A stretch of DNA of 64,000 nt from Vibrio barjaei (GCF_001639065.2 NZ_LQXO02000064.1:1-64000), one strand, 5' to 3'; counted from the first letter of the stretch, positions 42,924-52,634 are shown. The notes: generated from the letters alone by a model not told the origin. Program-made: numbers and translations.

Positions 42924-44285
42924 ATGAAATTCAGTGCAGTTGTTCTTGCAGCGGGGAAAGGAACCCGCATGTATTCCAATAAGCCAAAAGTGTTGCATAC
43001 ACTTGCTGGCAAGCCGATGGTAAAGCATGTCATCGATACTTGTGAAAGCTTAGGTTCTAAGAATATCCACCTTGTTTATGGTCATGGTGGTGAAATGATG
43101 CAATCAGCTTTGCAGCAAGAAAAGGTTAACTGGGTTCTACAAGCCGATCAGTTAGGCACAGGTCATGCTGTTGATCAGGCATCTTCCTATTTGGCGGAAG
43201 ATGAAAAAGTCCTAGTTCTCTACGGTGATGTGCCTCTTATCTCTGAAGAGACCATTGAAAATCTATTAGATGCTCAACCTACAGGTGGTATCGCTTTACT
43301 CACTGTCGTTCTTGATAACCCAATAGGTTATGGTCGTATCGTGCGTAAGAATGGCCCTGTTGTTGCGATTGTTGAGCAAAAAGACGCCACGGAAGAGCAA
43401 AAGCTGATTAAAGAGATTAATACGGGTGTGATGGTCGCAACCGGTGGTGATCTTAAGCGTTGGTTGTCCGGCCTAAGCAATGATAATGCGCAAGGTGAGT
43501 ACTACCTGACAGACGTGATTGCTGCCGCTCACAATGAAGGTCGTGCAGTAGAAGCCGTGCACCCAATAAACCCTATTGAAGTTGAAGGGGTGAACGACCG
43601 TGCTCAGCTGGCTCGTCTAGAGCGTGCATTCCAATCTATGCAAGCACAGAAGCTACTAGAGCAGGGGGTTATGCTCCGCGACCCTGCACGTTTTGACCTT
43701 CGTGGTCAGCTACAGTGTGGTATGGATGTAGAAATCGATACCAATGTCATCATCGAGGGAAGTGTAACTCTTGGTGATAACGTAGTTATTGGTGCAGGTT
43801 GTGTACTGAAAGACTGTGAAATCGACGATAACACCCTGGTGCGTCCCTACAGCGTAATCGAAGGTGCGACAGTTGGTGAGGAGTGTACTGTTGGACCATT
43901 TACACGTTTACGCCCTGGAGCGGATTTACGTAATGACTCTCACGTTGGCAATTTTGTTGAAGTGAAAAATGCGCGTCTAGGTGAAGGTTCGAAAGCTAAT
44001 CACTTAACTTACCTAGGTGATGCCGACATTGGCCAGCGTACTAACGTTGGTGCCGGTGTTATTACTTGCAACTACGACGGTGCAAATAAGTTTAAGACGG
44101 TTATCGGCAATGACGTGTTTGTCGGCTCTGACAGTCAACTGATTGCTCCTATTACTATCGCTGATGGGGCGACGATTGGTGCGGGCACCACGTTAACCAA
44201 AGACGTAGCAGAAGGTGAGTTAGTGATTACTCGCGCAAAGGAGCGCAAAATCACAGGATGGCAGCGTCCAACCAAACAGAAGTAA
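42924..44285 (+). CDS. glmU: Bifunctional GlmU (UDP-GlcNAc synthesis)
   Basis: Acetylates glucosamine-1-phosphate and then couples it to UTP to give UDP-GlcNAc for peptidoglycan and LPS. The 453-aa protein has the uridylyltransferase loop VVLAAGKGTRMYS at about residues 6-18 and GYGRIVR near 138. The C-terminal left-handed beta helix has hexapeptide repeats (about 250-430), with the acetyltransferase region RPGADLRNDSHVGNFVEVKN. I chose the ATG at 42924 on homology; it has no clear ribosome site. Monocistronic. Confidence 0.96.
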   Translation: MKFSAVVLAAGKGTRMYSNKPKVLHTLAGKPMVKHVIDTCESLGSKNIHLVYGHGGEMMQSALQQEKVNWVLQADQLGTGHAVDQASSYLAEDEKVLVLYGDVPLISEETIENLLDAQPTGGIALLTVVLDNPIGYGRIVRKNGPVVAIVEQKDATEEQKLIKEINTGVMVATGGDLKRWLSGLSNDNAQGEYYLTDVIAAAHNEGRAVEAVHPINPIEVEGVNDRAQLARLERAFQSMQAQKLLEQGVMLRDPARFDLRGQLQCGMDVEIDTNVIIEGSVTLGDNVVIGAGCVLKDCEIDDNTLVRPYSVIEGATVGEECTVGPFTRLRPGADLRNDSHVGNFVEVKNARLGEGSKANHLTYLGDADIGQRTNVGAGVITCNYDGANKFKTVIGNDVFVGSDSQLIAPITIADGATIGAGTTLTKDVAEGELVITRAKERKITGWQRPTKQK

Positions 44286-44298
44286 ACTCTTCCATTAG

Positions 44299-44326
44299 AA
44301 AGGGCCTCGTTGAGGCCCTTTTTTTG
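44299..44326 (+). terminator. Terminator of glmU
   Basis: AAAGGGCCTC / GAGGCCCTTT hairpin with a 4-nt loop and a T7 tract. Confidence 0.92.
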
Positions 44327-44343
44327 TCTCTTCATACTTATTG

Positions 44344-45087
44344 TTAGTGGCTTGGAATAGCAATACGCTTTTCTAGCCAGCGTACAGCTTGTGATACAAA
44401 TAGGATTAACACTAAGTACTCGAGTACCAAAAACGTATAGATTTCTAAAGGTAAGTACTCATTTACAACAAGCTCATTGGCGCGTCTAGTTAGGTCACTT
44501 AGTCCGATAACGCTCACTAATGATGACATTTTGAGGATATAGACAAACTGGTTGCCTAGTGGTGGCAGTATCTGACGAAAGGCTTGCGGTAAGATAACCA
44601 GTCGCATCTTCTGCCAATAATTGAGGCCGAGTGACTCAGCAGCTTCATGCTGACCACGAGTCACTGCCTGAATACCGCCACGGAACACTTCTGCCATAAA
44701 GGCACTTTCCGCGATAGTAAGTGCTATCACTCCTGCCCAAAAATGGTTGAGAGAAATGTCTAATAACGTGGGCATGCCGTAGTACACCCAAAGTAACAAA
44801 ACTAGAACCGGTATGGAGCGAATTACTTCGACATAGACTCGATTAATAGCGCGCAGCCAAGGCTTCTGTGACAAGGCTGGAAAGGCAACAAGCAGGCCTA
44901 TGAGCATGGCAAACACCATACTTAGCAAGGACACATAGATAGTGTCCTTGAAGCCCGCTAGTAGGAAAGCGAGGTTAGTTTTTCCTTGTTCAGTAGAGGG
45001 ATCAAGCACATACCAACCCCATTCATACTCAGAACAGCCACTTAATAGTGGTAGGCACAAAACAACAGCAAGTAATCGATAGCTCAC
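44344..45087 (-). CDS. Polar amino-acid ABC permease with lipoprotein-like N-terminus
   Basis: Permease of the HisM/GlnP class, 247 aa. The ATPase-coupling segment EAAESLGLNYWQKMRLVILPQA lies at about residues 145-167 and about five helices follow the N-terminal region. Unusually, the protein starts with a lipoprotein signal: a hydrophobic stretch and the lipobox LLSGC with C18, followed by a polar stretch (about 19-40) before the first true permease helix. Since such permeases have an external N-terminus, lipid attachment there is topologically possible. It is divergent from a binding-protein gene 92 nt away. No ATPase gene is adjacent. Confidence 0.82.
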   Translation of the reverse strand: MSYRLLAVVLCLPLLSGCSEYEWGWYVLDPSTEQGKTNLAFLLAGFKDTIYVSLLSMVFAMLIGLLVAFPALSQKPWLRAINRVYVEVIRSIPVLVLLLWVYYGMPTLLDISLNHFWAGVIALTIAESAFMAEVFRGGIQAVTRGQHEAAESLGLNYWQKMRLVILPQAFRQILPPLGNQFVYILKMSSLVSVIGLSDLTRRANELVVNEYLPLEIYTFLVLEYLVLILFVSQAVRWLEKRIAIPSH

Positions 45088-45179
45088 AATCGTCCCTAAT
45101 TATTCCTGAAAAATCCATCTGTTACTGCTATGTTATCAAGGATGTACCACTAATGTTTAATAATTTTAGGGACTATTCA

Positions 45180-45956
45180 ATGAAGAAGTGGATTCTGGGT
45201 TTTATTATTACTTTTCTTTCTATCGGTCAGGTAGCGGCTGAAACCAGTCGTCTGCAGAAGATCTTAGATTCAGGTGTATTGCGTGTGGGTACAACGGGTG
45301 ACTGGAACCCGATGACCATGAAAGATCCTGCGACCAATTCGTATCGTGGTTTCGATATTGATGTGACGACAGAACTTGCAAAAGATCTTGGTGTTAAAGT
45401 GGAGTATGTGGCAACGGATTGGAAAACGTTAGTAAACGGCATTACTGCCAACAAATACGATATGACGGGCAGTGCGTCGCTTAACATGTCGCGTGCTAAA
45501 GTGGCCGGATATAGCCAGCCCTATTTCTATCTGGCATTTGTCCCCGTGGTTCAAAAGAAAGACCTAGAGAAATTTTCTGATTGGGCGGATTTTAACAAAC
45601 CTGATGTAAAGGTGGCTGCCACGCTCGGTACCGTGCAAGAGAAAATGGTGAAAGACTTTTTCCCAGATGCTGAGCACATTGTGATTGAAGCTCCTGCTCG
45701 AGATTTCCAAGAACTACTCGCGCGTCGTGCCGATGTGTCTGTGACGTCAAATGTGGAAGCGGCAACGTTAGTAACCAAGTTCAAGCAACTTGCCATTGTA
45801 CCTGTTAAGGAACCTCGCAAGCCGACACCGATTTCGATGCTGTTACCACAAAGTGACCAAGTTTGGATTAACTATGTGAATCATTGGGTAGAGCTGAAAA
45901 AAACGCAGGGTTTCTTTGAAGAAACTGCGAAAAAGTGGGGGCTGAAAAGTCTTTAA
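45180..45956 (+). CDS. Periplasmic binding protein, cyclohexadienyl dehydratase (PheC)-like
   Basis: Periplasmic solute-binding protein fold, 258 aa from the ATG at 45180 (TTTAGGGAC upstream), with a signal peptide ending VAAE near residue 20. The start of the mature part (SRLQKILDSGVLRVGTTGDWNPM) and the later TSNVEAATL segment resemble the PheC-type cyclohexadienyl dehydratase branch, including the EA pair there. It could therefore be an enzyme in prephenate/arogenate metabolism or an amino-acid binding protein. The divergent permease next door favours transport. The function is unresolved. Confidence 0.7.
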   Translation: MKKWILGFIITFLSIGQVAAETSRLQKILDSGVLRVGTTGDWNPMTMKDPATNSYRGFDIDVTTELAKDLGVKVEYVATDWKTLVNGITANKYDMTGSASLNMSRAKVAGYSQPYFYLAFVPVVQKKDLEKFSDWADFNKPDVKVAATLGTVQEKMVKDFFPDAEHIVIEAPARDFQELLARRADVSVTSNVEAATLVTKFKQLAIVPVKEPRKPTPISMLLPQSDQVWINYVNHWVELKKTQGFFEETAKKWGLKSL

Positions 45957-45963
45957 TATTTAG

Positions 45964-45992
45964 AAAAATGGGTGACTTAGTCACCCATTTTT
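45964..45992. terminator. Bidirectional terminator between the binding-protein gene and punC
   Basis: AAAAATGGGTGAC / GTCACCCATTTTT, a near-perfect palindromic hairpin between convergent genes. Confidence 0.9.
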
Positions 45993-45994
45993 GA

Positions 45995-47200
45995 TTACTC
46001 GTCGCTCACAACTCGCGAGTTGTCCGGTATGGTCAGTTCTTCCGTTAGTGCTGGTGTTGCGATCAGATAACCTACCCACATTAATGCTAAACAGCCAAGA
46101 ATCACGTAACCAACCGCTGATTGAGCGACAACGGCAAATGCAGCGACTAGCGCACTGGCTAAACTACTAATACCAATCTGTAAGCTATTTTGTAGACCTG
46201 CCGCAGTTGCTGAACAATGTGGTGCGCTTGATAGAGCTCGGTTTACAACAATTGGATACAGTGCTCCATTAGCCACTGCAAGTAAGCAGAATGGCGCTAG
46301 AATTGGCCATACGCTGGTTAGTTCCCACTGACACGCAGCAAATACCAACAGTATAGCGACTGTCTCCAGCCCTAGTAGCTGTTTCAATACCGCGTCATCA
46401 CCTAACTTAGCCACTAACTTCTTGCCCATAAAGCCACCGAGCATAAATGCGATGGTTTGTGGAATAAAGCTCAAACCAATGTCTTTTGCCGAATAGCCCA
46501 GCTGGCTCATAATCTCCGGCATACCGGTTAGATAGGCGAAGAACGCTGCAGAAGCGACTGAGAACAACATCACGTTGCCCACGTATTCACGTGATCCCAA
46601 TAGACTCTTAAGATCAGCACCAACAGATGATTGTTTACGCTCTGCTTTTTTATGATCTTTCATCGATAAGGTGATCATGGCTAGTAGAGCGCCAGTGATT
46701 GCCAGTACAACAAAGATGCTATGCCATCCCCATAATTCAGTTAATAACACGCCAAGCTGAGGTGCTAGTGCCGGAGACAGGGCGACGAGAGGCATAATAG
46801 TGGCAAATATCTGTTGGCTGGCTCTTTTATCGAACTTGTCGATCACCATAGATTGCCAAATTACAGCCGGCGCACAGACTCCAATAGCTTGCAGCATACG
46901 CAGAGCTAGCAGTTGCCATACTTCTTGGCTCCACGCTAAGCCTACCGAGGCAATCGTAAAGACAACGAGTCCTGCAAATAGGGTTTTACGGTGCCCGAAA
47001 CGGTCACTGGCTAGTCCCCATAGGAATTGACCCAGCCCCATGCCGACTAAAAAGACCGTCAATGACAGAGCAATCTGTTCTGGTCCTGTCGCAAAATCTT
47101 GCTCAATGAGTTTAAACGCAGGCAAATACATATCGGTAGCTATGAAGCCCAACATGGATAAGGTCGCAAGATAGATGAGTTGTAGTTTGGTTATTTTCAT
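45995..47200 (-). CDS. punC: MFS transporter, PunC/Bcr-CflA family
   Basis: Twelve-helix major facilitator of the Bcr/CflA (DHA1) subfamily. Motif GLASDRFGHRKTLFAG follows helix 2. E. coli PunC (YdhC) imports purine nucleosides, and its gene is divergent from punR; the same arrangement here supports that role over drug export. From the ATG at 47200 (AAGGAATAACA upstream) the protein is 401 aa; an open stretch to 47248 is rejected. Substrate is inferred from neighbourhood and similarity. Confidence 0.78.
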   Translation of the reverse strand: MKITKLQLIYLATLSMLGFIATDMYLPAFKLIEQDFATGPEQIALSLTVFLVGMGLGQFLWGLASDRFGHRKTLFAGLVVFTIASVGLAWSQEVWQLLALRMLQAIGVCAPAVIWQSMVIDKFDKRASQQIFATIMPLVALSPALAPQLGVLLTELWGWHSIFVVLAITGALLAMITLSMKDHKKAERKQSSVGADLKSLLGSREYVGNVMLFSVASAAFFAYLTGMPEIMSQLGYSAKDIGLSFIPQTIAFMLGGFMGKKLVAKLGDDAVLKQLLGLETVAILLVFAACQWELTSVWPILAPFCLLAVANGALYPIVVNRALSSAPHCSATAAGLQNSLQIGISSLASALVAAFAVVAQSAVGYVILGCLALMWVGYLIATPALTEELTIPDNSRVVSDE

Positions 47201-47337
47201 TGTTATTCCTTGAAATATTTTCACAGGAATGAATTGGCGCCAGCCCATACTGCTGATGGTGTTTATTCTATTTTTGGATCTTTGAAAAATAAAACGCTAT
47301 ATTTTGTAGTTATCTATCAAAAATTTTGAAAGCTAAT

Positions 47338-48237
47338 ATGTATTCTCGTTCATCATTAGAAATGTTAGATGTGGTCGCTCGATTAGGAAGCTTTAGCGCT
47401 GCCGCTGAGGTATTGCATAAAGTGCCCTCAGCGATTAGCTACAGTGTGCGACAAATTGAGCAAGAACTCGGAGTAAAACTGTTTACTCGGCTACCAAGAA
47501 AGGTTGAGTTAACCTCGGCCGGCGAAGTCTTCATAGTGGAAGCTCGGCAAATGCTGCGCAAAATGGATGAACTTACTCACCAGACAAGACGTACAGCTCT
47601 CGGATGGCAAAGTAGCTTGAAGCTGACCTTAGATAATGTGGTTAGAGTAGATAAGCTGTCTGACCTGATAGAAGATTTTTATCAAGAGTTTGAGTTCGCA
47701 GAGCTGCAGATCAATATGGAGGTCTATAATGGCTCTTGGGAGGCTATTTCCCAGCAACGAGCGGATATTGTGATTGGCGCGACCAGTGCGATTCCTGTCA
47801 GTGGTGAATACGGCGTTAAGAAGATAGGCAGCCTAGATTGGGCTCTGGTAATGTCGCCCTCGCATCCATGTGCTCATCAGGCGCAACTGGATGAAGATTT
47901 CGTCAGTCAATTTACCGCTATTTGCATTGATGACACGTCGCGAGTGTTACCTAAGCGTCACAATGAGCACTACCCGCAACAGCGACGGTTATTGTTGCCC
48001 AATTGGTTTACCGCCATCGAGTGTTTGAAAAAGAACGTAGGCATTGGTTATATGCCAAGGCACATTGCCCAGCCACTCATCGACTATGGCATGCTGGTGG
48101 AGCGGACTCTCGAAGACGCCCAAGCGCCAAGTGAATGCTGCTTGGTGTGGAGAAAGCACGATAATCATAATCTATTGGATTGGATGGTGGAGTACTTAGG
48201 GGATGAAGCTCAGCTGTATCGAGATTGGTTGAAATAA
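47338..48237 (+). CDS. punR: LysR-family regulator, PunR-like
   Basis: LysR regulator, 299 aa, with an N-terminal HTH (VARLGSFSAAAEVLHKVPSAISYSVRQ, about residues 10-37; shown here only in part). Its sequence strongly resembles E. coli PunR (YdhB), which activates the divergent punC gene in response to purine nucleosides. I chose the ATG at 47338, which aligns with that protein; the ribosome site is weak. The 137-nt intergenic region holds two short palindromes (47211-47223 and 47317-47329) that may be binding sites. Confidence 0.82.
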   Translation: MYSRSSLEMLDVVARLGSFSAAAEVLHKVPSAISYSVRQIEQELGVKLFTRLPRKVELTSAGEVFIVEARQMLRKMDELTHQTRRTALGWQSSLKLTLDNVVRVDKLSDLIEDFYQEFEFAELQINMEVYNGSWEAISQQRADIVIGATSAIPVSGEYGVKKIGSLDWALVMSPSHPCAHQAQLDEDFVSQFTAICIDDTSRVLPKRHNEHYPQQRRLLLPNWFTAIECLKKNVGIGYMPRHIAQPLIDYGMLVERTLEDAQAPSECCLVWRKHDNHNLLDWMVEYLGDEAQLYRDWLK

Positions 48238-48265
48238 AAATGGGAAGCAGCCGCTTCCCATTTTC
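48236..48265. terminator. Bidirectional terminator between punR and ilvA
   Basis: AAAATGGGAAGC / GCTTCCCATTTT with a small loop, between convergent genes. Confidence 0.9.
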
Positions 48266-48268
48266 TGA

Positions 48269-49807
48269 TTAAGATAAAAAGAACTTATAAGATGGATTAT
48301 CGGTCTCGTCTTTGCACTGGTAGCCCAGTTCTCTCAAATGAGCCGAGAACTCATTCAAATCACTGTCTTCCAATTCAAAACCACACAAAACTCGCCCGTA
48401 ATCTGCGCCTTGGTTACGATAATTGAATAAGCTAATATTCCAATGCGTCCCTAATGTGCTTAAGAACTTAAGTAGCGCTCCGGGATACTCTGGGAATTCA
48501 AAACTATATAGGCGTTCTTTAAGCTGTTTTGACGGTCTGCCACCAATCATATAGCGAATGTGCAGTTTTGCCATTTCATCATCAGAGAGATCAACCACAG
48601 GGTATCCACTCGCTCTGAGATCACTAATGATGCCATCCAATTCTTCTTGACCACCTACGAGACGCACGCCGACGAAAATGTTGGCCAATTTGTCATCGTT
48701 ATATCGGTAGTTAAACTCAGTAACCGCTCGACCACCAATAATATTGCAGAACTCGAAGAAGGCGCCTTGGCGCTCTGGAATAGTCACCGCTAGTATACCC
48801 TCACGTTTTTCACCGAGTTCACAACGTTCAGAGACATAACGCAAGCCGTGGAAATTGGTATTAGCACCCGAAAGCACAGTCCCTAGCTGCTTACCTTGCA
48901 GTTGATTTTGCTCAGCAAATTTTTTCAGACCCGCGAGTGCTAGTGCACCTGATGGCTCGGCAATAGCGCGAGTATCTTCAAAGATGTCTTTCACTGCGGC
49001 ACAGATTTCATCGCTAGAAACCGTAATGTGGCCATCAATATATTTCTGGCACAGTCGGAAGGTTTCATTACCAATGATTTTTACCGCAACACCATCTGCA
49101 AACATACTGACCTGATCGAGTACCACAGGCTCTCCGGCATCCATCGCAGCTTTAAGACAGGCTGAGTCTTCCGGTTCAACAGCAATGACTTTTATCTCAG
49201 GCATCAGTTGTTTGACCAAGACCGCAACGCCAGCAGCTAGACCACCACCGCCAACAGGGACGAAAATATAATCGAGGTGACCATTTTGCTGCAGCATTTC
49301 CATACCAATGGTACCTTGCCCCGCAATCACCAATGGGTGATCGAAAGGAGGCACAAAGGTGTAGCCATTTTCTTCTGACAGACGCTGTGCTTCGGCTTTG
49401 GCTTCATCAAAATTGCTGCCATGCAGAACGACGTTACCACCAAAGCCACGAACCGCTTCAACCTTGATATCTGGGGTGGTTTTAGGCATCACAATGGTGG
49501 TATTGATGCCCAGTTTCGTGCCAGATAGTGCCATGCCTTGAGCATGGTTACCCGCTGAGGCGGCAATTACACCTGCACGTTTTTGCTCATCAGTTAGATT
49601 GGCCACCATGTTGTAAGCACCGCGCAATTTAAACGAGTGCACAGGCTGGCGATCTTCACGCTTGATTTGAACTTGGTTGCCGATGCGTGCTGCCAATCTT
49701 GGCATTTCTTGAAGTGGCGTTACGGTCGCCACTTCATAAACTGGTGCTCTGAGTATCTGGCGCAGATAATCTGCGCCAGACTCAGGATGATTATCTGCTG
49801 CACTCAT
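48269..49807 (-). CDS. ilvA: Threonine dehydratase, biosynthetic
   Basis: PLP enzyme that deaminates threonine to 2-oxobutyrate, the committed step to isoleucine. The 512-aa protein has the PLP lysine in KREDRQPVHSFKLRGAYN near residue 60 and the phosphate loop GGGGLAAG near 187. Two C-terminal ACT-like domains (about 330-510) give feedback control by isoleucine and valine. Last gene of ilvLGMEDA, 5 nt after ilvD. Confidence 0.96.
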   Translation of the reverse strand: MSAADNHPESGADYLRQILRAPVYEVATVTPLQEMPRLAARIGNQVQIKREDRQPVHSFKLRGAYNMVANLTDEQKRAGVIAASAGNHAQGMALSGTKLGINTTIVMPKTTPDIKVEAVRGFGGNVVLHGSNFDEAKAEAQRLSEENGYTFVPPFDHPLVIAGQGTIGMEMLQQNGHLDYIFVPVGGGGLAAGVAVLVKQLMPEIKVIAVEPEDSACLKAAMDAGEPVVLDQVSMFADGVAVKIIGNETFRLCQKYIDGHITVSSDEICAAVKDIFEDTRAIAEPSGALALAGLKKFAEQNQLQGKQLGTVLSGANTNFHGLRYVSERCELGEKREGILAVTIPERQGAFFEFCNIIGGRAVTEFNYRYNDDKLANIFVGVRLVGGQEELDGIISDLRASGYPVVDLSDDEMAKLHIRYMIGGRPSKQLKERLYSFEFPEYPGALLKFLSTLGTHWNISLFNYRNQGADYGRVLCGFELEDSDLNEFSAHLRELGYQCKDETDNPSYKFFLS

Positions 49808-49812
49808 CGCTG

Positions 49813-51654
49813 TTAGCCCTCGAGTTTCGACTTATCGCGCACTGCACCTTTGTCTGCACTGGTTGCAAGGTTAGCGTAAGCTTTAAGTGCTAAAGAGACC
49901 GTACGTTCGCGATCTGCCGGTTTCCAACCCAACTTGTCTTGCTCTGCGCGTCGAGCAGCAAGCTCAGATTCAGCGACATCCAACGTGATGCTGCGTGATG
50001 GGATATCAATGCTAATAGTGTCACCGTCTTTGACAAGGCCAATAGTACCGCCATTTGCCGCTTCCGGAGAGGCGTGACCGATAGATAGGCCAGAAGTACC
50101 GCCAGAGAATCGACCATCAGTGAGAAGTGCACACTCTTTACCAAGGCCCATCGATTTTAGGTATGTGGTTGGGTACAACATTTCTTGCATTCCCGGACCG
50201 CCTTTTGGTCCTTCGTAGCGAATAACCACAACATCGCCTGCTTTTACTTTACCACCCAAAATGCCATCAACCGCATCTTCTTGGCTTTCAAAAACAACAG
50301 CAGGGCCTTGGAATACCAGGCTGCCTTCATCTACACCTGCTGTTTTAACAATACAGCCATCTAGAGCAATATTACCTTTCAGCACTGCGAGACCACCATC
50401 TTGGCTATAGGCGTTGTCTTTTGTGCGAATACAGCCATTCTCACGATCATCATCTAAGGTATCCCAGCGACAATCTTGAGAGAACGCTTGAGTGGTGCGA
50501 ATACCAGCAGGACCTGCGCGATAGAACGACTTAATTTCCTCGGAATCCGTCAACATAATGTCGTATTGATTGAGTTGTTCTTCCATCGTAAGGCCAAGAA
50601 CAGTCTTAGTTTGGCTATTAAGCAAGCCTGCACGATTAAGTTCACCCAGAATGCCGATAACCCCACCAGCACGGTGTACATCTTCCATGTGATACTTAGG
50701 TGTGGAAGGTGCCACTTTACACAGGTTAGGGACGCGGCGAGACATTTGGTCGATATCTTCCATATCGAAATCCACTTCACCTTCTTGGGCGGCTGCTAAT
50801 AGGTGAAGCACCGTATTGGTTGAGCCCCCCATAGCGATATCAAGCGCCATCGCGTTCTCAAAAGCATCTTTGGTGGCGATGTTGCGTGGGAGGGCAGTCG
50901 CGTCATCTTGCTCGTAGTAGCGCTTAGTTAGGTCAACGATACGCTTACCAGCATTTTTGAACAGCACTTCACGGTCTGCGTGAGTCGCAAGTAGTGAGCC
51001 ATTACCTGGTTGCGAAAGACCTAATGCTTCTGTTAGACAGTTCATCGAGTTGGCGGTGAACATGCCTGAGCAAGAACCACAAGTTGGACATGCTGAGCGT
51101 TCAACTTGCTCACTTTGCTCGTCAGAAACCGTAGGATCGGCACCTTGGATCATGGCATCAACCAGATCGAGTTTGATGATCTGATCAGAAAGCTTAGTTT
51201 TACCAGCCTCCATTGGACCGCCAGAAACGAAGATCACTGGAATGTTCAGGCGCATTGAAGCCATCAACATTCCCGGAGTGATCTTATCGCAGTTGGAGAT
51301 ACACACCATGGCGTCTGCACAGTGAGCGTTGACCATATACTCTACAGAGTCGGCAATGAGCTCACGTGAAGGCAGTGAGTACAACATACCGCCGTGACCC
51401 ATAGCGATGCCATCATCAACAGCAATGGTATTGAATTCTTTGGCAATACCGCCCGCTTCTTCAATTTCTCTGGCGACGAGTTGGCCAAGGTCTTTAAGGT
51501 GAACGTGTCCCGGTACAAATTGGGTAAACGAGTTTACAACAGCAATAATTGGCTTACCGAAATCTTCTTCTTTGACACCAGTTGCACGCCAAAGTGCACG
51601 AGCACCAGCCATGTTGCGACCATGAGTTGTGGTGGCTGATCTGTATTTAGGCAT
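49813..51654 (-). CDS. ilvD: Dihydroxy-acid dehydratase
   Basis: Iron-sulfur enzyme for the third common step of valine and isoleucine synthesis. At 613 aa it matches E. coli (616). Cluster cysteines lie in CISNCDKITPGML near residue 122 and CPTCGSCSGMFTANSMNC near 192. The C-terminal signature LLTDGRFSGGTSGLSIGHASPEAA lies near 480-505. ilvE precedes it by 12 nt. Confidence 0.97.
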   Translation of the reverse strand: MPKYRSATTTHGRNMAGARALWRATGVKEEDFGKPIIAVVNSFTQFVPGHVHLKDLGQLVAREIEEAGGIAKEFNTIAVDDGIAMGHGGMLYSLPSRELIADSVEYMVNAHCADAMVCISNCDKITPGMLMASMRLNIPVIFVSGGPMEAGKTKLSDQIIKLDLVDAMIQGADPTVSDEQSEQVERSACPTCGSCSGMFTANSMNCLTEALGLSQPGNGSLLATHADREVLFKNAGKRIVDLTKRYYEQDDATALPRNIATKDAFENAMALDIAMGGSTNTVLHLLAAAQEGEVDFDMEDIDQMSRRVPNLCKVAPSTPKYHMEDVHRAGGVIGILGELNRAGLLNSQTKTVLGLTMEEQLNQYDIMLTDSEEIKSFYRAGPAGIRTTQAFSQDCRWDTLDDDRENGCIRTKDNAYSQDGGLAVLKGNIALDGCIVKTAGVDEGSLVFQGPAVVFESQEDAVDGILGGKVKAGDVVVIRYEGPKGGPGMQEMLYPTTYLKSMGLGKECALLTDGRFSGGTSGLSIGHASPEAANGGTIGLVKDGDTISIDIPSRSITLDVAESELAARRAEQDKLGWKPADRERTVSLALKAYANLATSADKGAVRDKSKLEG

Positions 51655-51666
51655 TGTACTTCTTCC

Positions 51667-52620
51667 TTATTTTGCTGATGCTGGTTTCTGTTCTGGGTAT
51701 ACGTAATCTAGCCAGCCCCACTTATCTTCAGTGGTGCCATTGAATAGGCCAAAATACGCATCTTGCATAACTTTGGTAATTGGACCGCGTTTACCTGTAC
51801 CAACATCGATTTTATCAATGCTGCGTACCGGAACGATTTCAGCAGCGGTACCGGTCATAAATACTTCGTCTGCGAGGTAAAGTGCTTCACGAGCAATGTT
51901 AGCTTCACGAACGTCGTAGCCCATATCTTTCGCAATAGTCATGATCGAGTCGCGAGTGATGCCTGGTAGGATCGCGCTGGTTGCTGGTGGTGTTGTGATG
52001 ACGCCATCTTTCACTACAAAAATGTTCTCACCAGCGCCTTCTGATAGATAACCATCGACACTGAGAGCAATACCTTCGTCATAACCGTGACGACGTGCTT
52101 CACCGCCAACAAGCAATGAAGAAAGATAGTTACCACCAGCTTTTGCTGCAGTTGGAATGGTATTTGGCGCGGCGCGGTTCCAGCTTGAGATCATTGCGTC
52201 TACACCGTTTGCCAGTGCTTCTTCACCTAGGTAAGAGCCCCAAGGGAAAGCGGCAATGATGAGCTCCATTTGCGTTCCTTCTGGAGGGCAAACACCTAGA
52301 CCAACGTTACCGACAAAACCTAATGGACGAATATAAGCGGATTCAAGCTTATTTTGGCGCAGTGTCTCACGGGTTGCTTCCATGATTTCTTCCTCAGTGT
52401 AAGGAATTGGGAAGCGATAAATCTTAGCGGAATCTTTAAGGCGCTTGGCGTGCTCAGGGTGACGGAAAACCACAGGACCGTTAGGTGTGTTATAACAACG
52501 AACCCCTTCAAAAACAGAAGTACCATAATGCATTGCGTGAGTTAAGACGTGAACGTTCGCCTCTGCCCATGGAACCATCTCACCATTAAACCAAATAAAA
52601 TCTGCTGTACTTTTAGCCAT
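51667..52620 (-). CDS. ilvE: Branched-chain amino acid aminotransferase
   Basis: Fold-type IV PLP aminotransferase for the last step of leucine, isoleucine and valine synthesis. The 317-aa protein shows HYGTSVFEGVRCY near residues 31-43, the PLP lysine in AAKAGGNYLSSLL near 160 and EGAGENIFVVKDG near 194-206. AGGAAGG precedes the ATG. It follows ilvM by 14 nt. It is slightly longer than E. coli IlvE (309) at the C-terminus. Confidence 0.96.
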   Translation of the reverse strand: MAKSTADFIWFNGEMVPWAEANVHVLTHAMHYGTSVFEGVRCYNTPNGPVVFRHPEHAKRLKDSAKIYRFPIPYTEEEIMEATRETLRQNKLESAYIRPLGFVGNVGLGVCPPEGTQMELIIAAFPWGSYLGEEALANGVDAMISSWNRAAPNTIPTAAKAGGNYLSSLLVGGEARRHGYDEGIALSVDGYLSEGAGENIFVVKDGVITTPPATSAILPGITRDSIMTIAKDMGYDVREANIAREALYLADEVFMTGTAAEIVPVRSIDKIDVGTGKRGPITKVMQDAYFGLFNGTTEDKWGWLDYVYPEQKPASAK

Positions 52621-52634
52621 TTAGCATTCCTTCC

